The translations under genes and the position numbers were made by a program. From NCBI RefSeq assembly GCF_001050375.1, contig NZ_KQ130488.1, positions 124,001-188,000 on the forward strand: a stretch of DNA of 64,000 nt. Reading direction: 5' to 3'. This DNA is from Catenovulum maritimum. Lineage in GTDB: Bacteria; Pseudomonadota; Gammaproteobacteria; Enterobacterales; Alteromonadaceae. Under the pieces are notes generated by a model that did no database searches, had not been told where the DNA came from, and worked only from the letters and a program-made list of their open reading frames with translations. This document shows positions 59,127 to 64,000 of the stretch, piece after piece (within the stretch, counting starts at the first letter, position 1; each line of letters opens with the position of its first letter).

Positions 59127-59284
59127 ATTTAATCTCTAAGTGCGTTAAGTTTGATGTCTAAGCTTTAGCGTCAGTTGATCTGATTACTTTACCAGAAAGT
59201 ACAAACTGGCAAGTGCATTTTATTTGCCGCAGCGTATAATGGCTATTTTCGTTTACTAAAATTTAATCTCGGTTAAAAACTTAA

Positions 59285-60064
59285 ATGCGCACTGATAATT
59301 TTGAAAATCGTTTTGGCGGAACTCGCAGATTATATGGCGAATCAGGACTAACAAAATTGCAGCAATCACATGTTGTTGTAGTTGGAATTGGTGGCGTTGG
59401 CACTTGGATTGCTGAAGCGCTCGCTCGCACAGCAATAGGAGAAATAAGCCTTATAGATCTAGATGATATTTGTGTTTCTAACACTAACCGCCAAATTCAT
59501 GCAGTCACCGGCAATTATGGCAAATCAAAAGTGGCGGCAATTGCAGATAGAATTCTATCAATTAATCCAGATTGCAAAGTAAACCAAATTGAAGATTTCA
59601 TCATGCCTGATAACTTGGCTGAACTGCTGGGTGGAGAGATTGATTACGTAATTGATGCAATCGATAATGTTAAAGCAAAATCCGCTATGATAGCTTGGTG
59701 TAAACGCAATAAAATAAAAATCATCACCATTGGTGGGGCTGGCGGTCAAACAGATCCAAGTCAAATTAAAATGGCCGATCTAGCTAAGACTACCCAAGAT
59801 CCTCTACTCGCTAAAGTCAGAAACACATTGCGCCGAGACTATAATTTCTCTAAAAATTTAAAGCGAAAGTTTTCTATTGATGCTATTTATTCAACGGAAC
59901 AATTAAAATACCCGACAAATGAAGGTGAAGTTTGTTTACAAAAACCAGATGTTACAGGTCCAGCTAAACTAGACTGTGCTACGGGTTTTGGTGCCAGCAC
60001 TGTCGTGACTGGTACATTTGGTTTTTTTGCAGCAGCTAAAGTGATTAATTATATCACTAAGTAA
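59285..60064 (+). CDS. tcdA: tRNA threonylcarbamoyladenosine dehydratase TcdA (CsdL)
   Basis: Product of 259 residues. E1-like fold with VVGIGGVGTWIAEALARTAI, LIDLDDICVSNTNRQIHA and the dinucleotide site; later VIDAIDNVKAKSAMIAWC and GGAGGQTDPSQIKMADLAKT. It converts t6A37 in ANN-decoding tRNAs to its cyclic form with ATP. The conserved C-terminal ATGFGASTVVTGTFGF is present. A TATAAT box (59235-59240) lies upstream without a good -35. Confidence 0.95.
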   Translation: MRTDNFENRFGGTRRLYGESGLTKLQQSHVVVVGIGGVGTWIAEALARTAIGEISLIDLDDICVSNTNRQIHAVTGNYGKSKVAAIADRILSINPDCKVNQIEDFIMPDNLAELLGGEIDYVIDAIDNVKAKSAMIAWCKRNKIKIITIGGAGGQTDPSQIKMADLAKTTQDPLLAKVRNTLRRDYNFSKNLKRKFSIDAIYSTEQLKYPTNEGEVCLQKPDVTGPAKLDCATGFGASTVVTGTFGFFAAAKVINYITK

Positions 60065-60205
60065 CGATTGTAAGCCAAATGTAAACACTAAGTAAATTTA
60101 GGTGACGGTTTAAATTTTACTGATATAAAGCAGATAATAACGCTAACACCTAGCAATTCGTTGTGCGTTAGATTTTAAACTTTACTATTTGTTAGGATTT
60201 AACCA

Positions 60206-60424
60206 ATGAAAAAACTTTTATCAATTGCATTTGTAATCACAGCTTTTGTTGCCCAACCTTCGTTTGCGGGTGATAAACCTTCTAAAGAGGAGAGAAAAGC
60301 GCTTGCAAAAGAGTGTCGTGTTGAAGCAAAAGCAGAAAACATTGATATGAAAGATAAAGAAGCAATGAAAAAATATATGGGTAAGTGTATTAGAACTAAA
60401 TTCAAAGCTAGCTCAGCAGAATAG
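60206..60424 (+). CDS. Small secreted PsiF-like protein
   Basis: Product of 72 residues. Signal peptide MKKLLSIAFVITAFVAQPSFA. The mature part is short and charged with two Cys (KECRVEAKAENI and KKYMGKCIRTKF) spaced as in PsiF repeats, where the family has two repeats and this has one unit at most. Function unknown. It is monocistronic before a strong terminator. Confidence 0.75.
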   Translation: MKKLLSIAFVITAFVAQPSFAGDKPSKEERKALAKECRVEAKAENIDMKDKEAMKKYMGKCIRTKFKASSAE

Positions 60425-60442
60425 TTTTAACCAGCCTAAAGC

Positions 60443-60481
60443 AAAAAGCCAAACTCACATTCACATTAAGTTTGGCTTTTT
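60443..60481. terminator. Bidirectional intrinsic terminator between the PsiF-like gene and fdx
   Basis: AAAAAGCCAAACT (60443-60455) pairs with AGTTTGGCTTTTT (60469-60481), loop 13 bases. The T runs serve the rightward small gene and the leftward isc operon, whose last gene fdx ends at 60506. Confidence 0.9.
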
Positions 60482-60505
60482 ATTACAGTCCAAGTTTAAT
60501 TGAAC

Positions 60506-60844
60506 TTAGTGATTTTCACTTACCATATTAATAGTGTATTTAGGCACTTCTACCACTAAATCTTCATCCGCAATAATCGCCTGACAACCCAAACGAGATT
60601 CTGGATCTAATCCCCAAGCTTTATCTAACATGTCGTCTTCAAGTTCATCGCTTTCATTAAGCGAATCAAACCCTTCCCTGATAATGACATGACAGGTTGT
60701 ACATGCACATGATTTTTCACAAGCATGTTCAATATCAATACCATTTTTAATCGCAACATCTAAAACAGTTTCACCCGTTTTTGCTTCAGCAACCGCACCA
60801 TCAGGACAAAGTTCATCATGAGGTAAAAATATAACTTGTGGCAT
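60506..60844 (-). CDS. fdx: ISC-type 2Fe-2S ferredoxin
   Basis: Product of 112 residues. Cluster ligands are in CEKSCACTTC and the later LGCQAII. The start PQVIFLPHDELCPDG is typical of ISC ferredoxins. It supplies electrons for Fe-S cluster assembly on IscU. It follows hscA by two bases and is the last gene; iscX, often next, is absent before the terminator. Confidence 0.97.
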   Translation of the reverse strand: MPQVIFLPHDELCPDGAVAEAKTGETVLDVAIKNGIDIEHACEKSCACTTCHVIIREGFDSLNESDELEDDMLDKAWGLDPESRLGCQAIIADEDLVVEVPKYTINMVSENH

Positions 60845-60846
60845 AA

Positions 60847-62712
60847 TTAAATCTCGTCTACTTGCTGCCCAGCTAGGGCTGAGCGAATTGAATGATCCAT
60901 TCTGAGAGAAGCGAAGTCTTGTGATTTAGCTTCTAACAATTCAGTTTCTTTTTTGATTAAATCAGCATCATCAAGTTCAGTTACCTGCTTAAGCTGAGCT
61001 ATTTGGTCTTTTAGTTCTGATAAACTTTGTTGGCTTAATAAATCGCTATCTTGTTCTATTGCACTTTCAACTGATTCAATTAATCTAGCTGCGTCTACTT
61101 TGAGTTCAGCTAAACGTCTTGCTTCAACATCATCTTTGGCATTTTCAATAGAGTCTTTAAGCATAGTTAAAATTTCAGACTCTTCTAAACCGTAACTTGG
61201 TTTAACAGCAATGCTAGATTGCACCCCAGTTGATTTTTCTTCCGCGGTTACAGATAACAAGCCATCTGCATCAATTTGGAAGGTTACTCTTATATGTGCC
61301 GCTCCAGCAGCCATGGCTGGAATATTATGTAGCTCAAATTTAGCGAGTGAGCGACAATCTTTAACGAGTTCCCTTTCACCTTGAACCACATGAATTGCCA
61401 TCGCCGTTTGACCATCTTTAAAAGTAGTAAACTCTTGTGCTTTAGCAACCGGAATGGTTGTGTTGCGTGAAATAACTTTTTCGGTTAAGCCACCCATAGT
61501 TTCTAGACCAAGCGATAGTGGCACTACATCTAATAACACCATGTCCGAGTCAGGCTTATTGCCAACTAAAATATCAGCTTGAATACTTGCACCTATGGCA
61601 ACAACTTCATCAGGGTCAATTGATGATCTTGGTTCTAGATTAAAAAACGATTCAACTTTAGAGCGAACTAATGGCACACGAGTAGAACCACCAACTAAAA
61701 CTACATCGTCAATTTCACTAATATCAAGTTCCGCATCTTTTACCGAACGACGACATGCAATTAACGTTTTCTTAATTAATGGCTCTATCAATTCGTTAAA
61801 TACGTCTAATGTCAGCTCTAAGCTAACTAGCTTACCATCGTCTAACTCTATATTGATGATAGTGCTATCCGCTAAGGTTAAACTTTCTTTAGCAGCTTTA
61901 GCTTGCTCTTTTAATACACGTCTTAATCTAGGCGATAATTTTTCTGGTAGCTCTATATGCTGCTTAAACCAGTTTACGATTACTTGATCAAAGTCATCTC
62001 CACCAAGCGCAGAATCACCGCCTGTAGCAAGTACTTCGAAAACGCCTTTGTCCAGTTTTAAGATAGAGATATCAAATGTACCGCCACCTAAATCGTAAAC
62101 CGCAATCACACCATCATGTTTTGCATCTAAGCCATATGCGATTGCAGCTGCTGTTGGTTCATTTAATAAGCGTAATACTTTTAAGCCAGCAATTCTTGCG
62201 GCATCTTTGGTACACTGACGCTGTGCATCATCAAAGTAAGCAGGTACTGTAATCACAGCACCTTGTAATTCATCACCTAGTGATTTCTCGGCTTGTCTTT
62301 TAAGTTCAATCAAGATTTCTGCTGAAATTTCAATCGGTGTTTTATCACCTTGAGGCGTTGCTATTTTCACTAAATCTTCATTACTACCGTTAAATTGATA
62401 CGGCAATTCTGGATAGCTTTGTGCGACATCAAGCGCTGAACGTCCCATGAATCGCTTGACCGATAAAATGGTATTTTCTGCGTCTAATTGCGCTTGATTT
62501 AATGCCTCTTCACCAACAATAATTTCATCTTTTGTATAACGAACAACAGAAGGTGTAATTTTTTTATTGAATTGATTAACTAGAGGTGTCGCTTCACCGC
62601 TTCTCACAGCTGCGACTAATGAATTTGTTGTGCCTAGATCAATACCAACAGCGAGCTTTCGCTGATGAGGCGCTGCTGATAATCCAGGTTCAGAGATTTG
62701 TAATAAAGCCAT
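60847..62712 (-). CDS. hscA: Hsp70-type chaperone HscA
   Basis: Product of 621 residues. ATPase domain: [29 protein letters not shown] and [14 protein letters not shown]. Substrate domain (about 390-510) and helical lid. HscA works with HscB on IscU, whose LPPVK motif is present in this window. It lies between hscB and fdx. Confidence 0.97.
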   Translation of the reverse strand: MALLQISEPGLSAAPHQRKLAVGIDLGTTNSLVAAVRSGEATPLVNQFNKKITPSVVRYTKDEIIVGEEALNQAQLDAENTILSVKRFMGRSALDVAQSYPELPYQFNGSNEDLVKIATPQGDKTPIEISAEILIELKRQAEKSLGDELQGAVITVPAYFDDAQRQCTKDAARIAGLKVLRLLNEPTAAAIAYGLDAKHDGVIAVYDLGGGTFDISILKLDKGVFEVLATGGDSALGGDDFDQVIVNWFKQHIELPEKLSPRLRRVLKEQAKAAKESLTLADSTIINIELDDGKLVSLELTLDVFNELIEPLIKKTLIACRRSVKDAELDISEIDDVVLVGGSTRVPLVRSKVESFFNLEPRSSIDPDEVVAIGASIQADILVGNKPDSDMVLLDVVPLSLGLETMGGLTEKVISRNTTIPVAKAQEFTTFKDGQTAMAIHVVQGERELVKDCRSLAKFELHNIPAMAAGAAHIRVTFQIDADGLLSVTAEEKSTGVQSSIAVKPSYGLEESEILTMLKDSIENAKDDVEARRLAELKVDAARLIESVESAIEQDSDLLSQQSLSELKDQIAQLKQVTELDDADLIKKETELLEAKSQDFASLRMDHSIRSALAGQQVDEI

Positions 62713-62732
62713 AATTGTCTTAGTTGTAAGCG

Positions 62733-63251
62733 TTACACTTGAGCAACTTGGTCTTCAAGCCTTTCAAGTTCTGTTTGTAATTTAACGATGAATTTCAGTT
62801 TTCTAACTGAATCTGCAGCTTCATTATAAAGACTTTCAGCAAGCTGAGTGGCTAATTGGTTTTGAAATAACTTAACATGTTGTGCTAACTCTGCTTCAAA
62901 CTCAACAATCGCATCGAATGGATCTGGGTTGTTCTCTATATCTTCTAGATGCTCACGATATTCCATTTGTTGCATTAAAAAAGCAGTATCTTGTATGGTT
63001 TGAGTTTCATGCGCTATATCTAAACCATTTAAGCTTAAGATATACTCTGCTCTAGCAATTGGAGATTTAAGCGTTGTAAAAGCATCGTTAATCTCAGCTG
63101 CTTTTTTTACCGCTAGCAATTTTTCACCATCACTTGCATTCGCATATTGATCTGGGTGAAAGTGGCGTTGCAATAAACGATAATCTGCAGCTAGCTTTTT
63201 ACTATCTAGTTCAAAGCTAACTGGCAGTTTGAATAAATCAAAATAGTTCAT
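62733..63251 (-). CDS. hscB: J-domain co-chaperone HscB
   Basis: Product of 172 residues from ATG 63251, which gives [10 protein letters not shown] as in other HscB; an open TTG at 63263 has its site too close. J domain about 1-75 with HPD in [15 protein letters not shown]-terminal three-helix part (about 95-170) binds IscU. It stimulates HscA. Confidence 0.96.
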   Translation of the reverse strand: MNYFDLFKLPVSFELDSKKLAADYRLLQRHFHPDQYANASDGEKLLAVKKAAEINDAFTTLKSPIARAEYILSLNGLDIAHETQTIQDTAFLMQQMEYREHLEDIENNPDPFDAIVEFEAELAQHVKLFQNQLATQLAESLYNEAADSVRKLKFIVKLQTELERLEDQVAQV

Positions 63252-63266
63252 GATTTCGACCAAGTC

Positions 63267-63590
63267 CTATACATGGAAACTTTCGCCACAACCGCACTCA
63301 TCAGTCACATTAGGATTGTTAAATTGAAATCCTTCATTTAGACCTTCTTTAGTAAAGTCGAGCTCTGTTCCATCTATGTATAGCAAAGATTTAGCATCAA
63401 CAATTATTTTAACGCCTTTCTCTTCAAATACTTGATCGTCTTCATTTAATTCATCAACAAATTCAAGAATATAAGCCATACCAGAACAGCCAGATGTTTT
63501 CACACCTAAACGTAAACCGATTCCTTTGCCGCGATTTTGTAAAAAATGACTCACTCTTTGAGCCGCAGTTTCAGTAACAGTTATTGCCAT
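63267..63590 (-). CDS. iscA: Iron-sulfur assembly protein IscA
   Basis: Product of 107 residues. A-type carrier with the three cysteines in [13 protein letters not shown] and the C-terminal ECGCGESF. It transfers or supplies Fe for clusters. Located between iscU and hscB, the standard order. GAGG lies before the ATG. Confidence 0.97.
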   Translation of the reverse strand: MAITVTETAAQRVSHFLQNRGKGIGLRLGVKTSGCSGMAYILEFVDELNEDDQVFEEKGVKIIVDAKSLLYIDGTELDFTKEGLNEGFQFNNPNVTDECGCGESFHV

Positions 63591-63607
63591 TCTGTGTAAC
63601 CTCAGTC

Positions 63608-63988
63608 TTAGTCTTGTTTTGCTTTATAATCTTCGATTGCTGCTTTAATTGCATCTTCAGCCAAAATTGAGCAGTGAATCTTTACCGGAGGTAAAGCAAG
63701 CTCTTGAGCAATTTCAGTATTAGTGATGCTTTTTGCTTCATCAATTGACTTACCTTTAACCCACTCTGTTACTAATGAGCTAGACGCAATTGCAGAACCA
63801 CAACCATAAGTTTTAAATTTAGCATCTTCGATAATGCCCGCTTCAGATATTTTAAGCTGAAGCTTCATTACATCACCACAAGCAGGTGCACCAACCATAC
63901 CAGTCGCAATACTTGGATCATTTTTATCAAAACTTCCAACATTGCGTGGATTTTCGTAATGATCAATTACTTTTTCACTGTAAGCCAT
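63608..63988 (-). CDS. iscU: Iron-sulfur scaffold IscU
   Basis: Product of 126 residues. Cluster ligands are in [20 protein letters not shown] and [11 protein letters not shown]. The HscA recognition motif LPPVK immediately precedes the last Cys. GAGG is eight bases before the ATG. iscS (and iscR) are expected just past the right edge but not visible. Confidence 0.98.
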   Translation of the reverse strand: MAYSEKVIDHYENPRNVGSFDKNDPSIATGMVGAPACGDVMKLQLKISEAGIIEDAKFKTYGCGSAIASSSLVTEWVKGKSIDEAKSITNTEIAQELALPPVKIHCSILAEDAIKAAIEDYKAKQD

Positions 63989-64000
63989 TTGACTAACCTC

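Noticed and set aside
1..64000. CRISPR array, insertion sequence or prophage
   Set aside because: No regularly spaced repeats, transposase, integrase or phage structural genes were seen on either strand.

Overview
The window comes from a low-GC, polarly flagellated marine gammaproteobacterium of the order Alteromonadales. A genus close to Catenovulum is likely, but this is inferred from gene content and was not tested by comparison. The evidence is the Vibrio/Shewanella/Alteromonas-type flhA-flhF-flhG-fliA-cheYZAB-parC-parP-cheW-DUF2802 operon, sigma-54 and sigma-28 promoters in front of flagellar genes, the dapB-carAB-greA, clpSA/cspD, dnaB-alr and isc orders typical of the class, and a polysaccharide utilisation locus at the left end.

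Region 1 (1-18 kb) is an accessory carbohydrate locus. A leftward operon encodes a TonB-dependent receptor, two large paralogous lipoproteins and a very large multi-domain lipoprotein that runs off the window. The last has Ig-like, FN3, beta-helix (GH49-like), fascin-like and CBM6 modules. Divergent from it is a 1326-residue hybrid histidine kinase that ends in a receiver and an AraC DNA-binding domain. This one-protein regulator is best known from Bacteroidetes loci. Together they look like a sensing, binding, cutting and uptake system for an external polysaccharide, perhaps an alpha-glucan.

Region 2 (18-24.5 kb) is housekeeping: a SulP transporter, rnfH-ratA divergent from smpB, and clpA-clpS divergent from a cspD-like gene.

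Region 3 (24.6-31.3 kb) is the first flagellar cluster: flgBCDE with sigma-28-like and sigma-54-like promoters upstream, cheR, cheV, and rightward flgA-flgM-flgN with a sigma-28-like promoter at flgM. Region 4 (31.3-36.3 kb) holds a small secreted protein with a repeated aromatic motif, an ankyrin lipoprotein, a DUF4250 protein, fbp, dnaB and alr.

Region 5 (36.3-49.3 kb) is the second flagellar and chemotaxis cluster, read leftward from a sigma-54-like promoter in front of flhA. Just upstream lies an unrecognised 160-residue gene with a near-consensus sigma-28 promoter. Several che genes start with TTG behind strong Shine-Dalgarno sites.

Region 6 (49.3-64 kb) has tRNA-Tyr, a receiver-TPR protein, a GalR-like regulator, greA, carB, carA with a candidate attenuator in its leader, dapB, a flavin reductase-like gene, tcdA, a small PsiF-like secreted protein, and the isc operon from iscU to fdx, with iscS expected just past the right edge. 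No insertion sequence, prophage or CRISPR array was seen.
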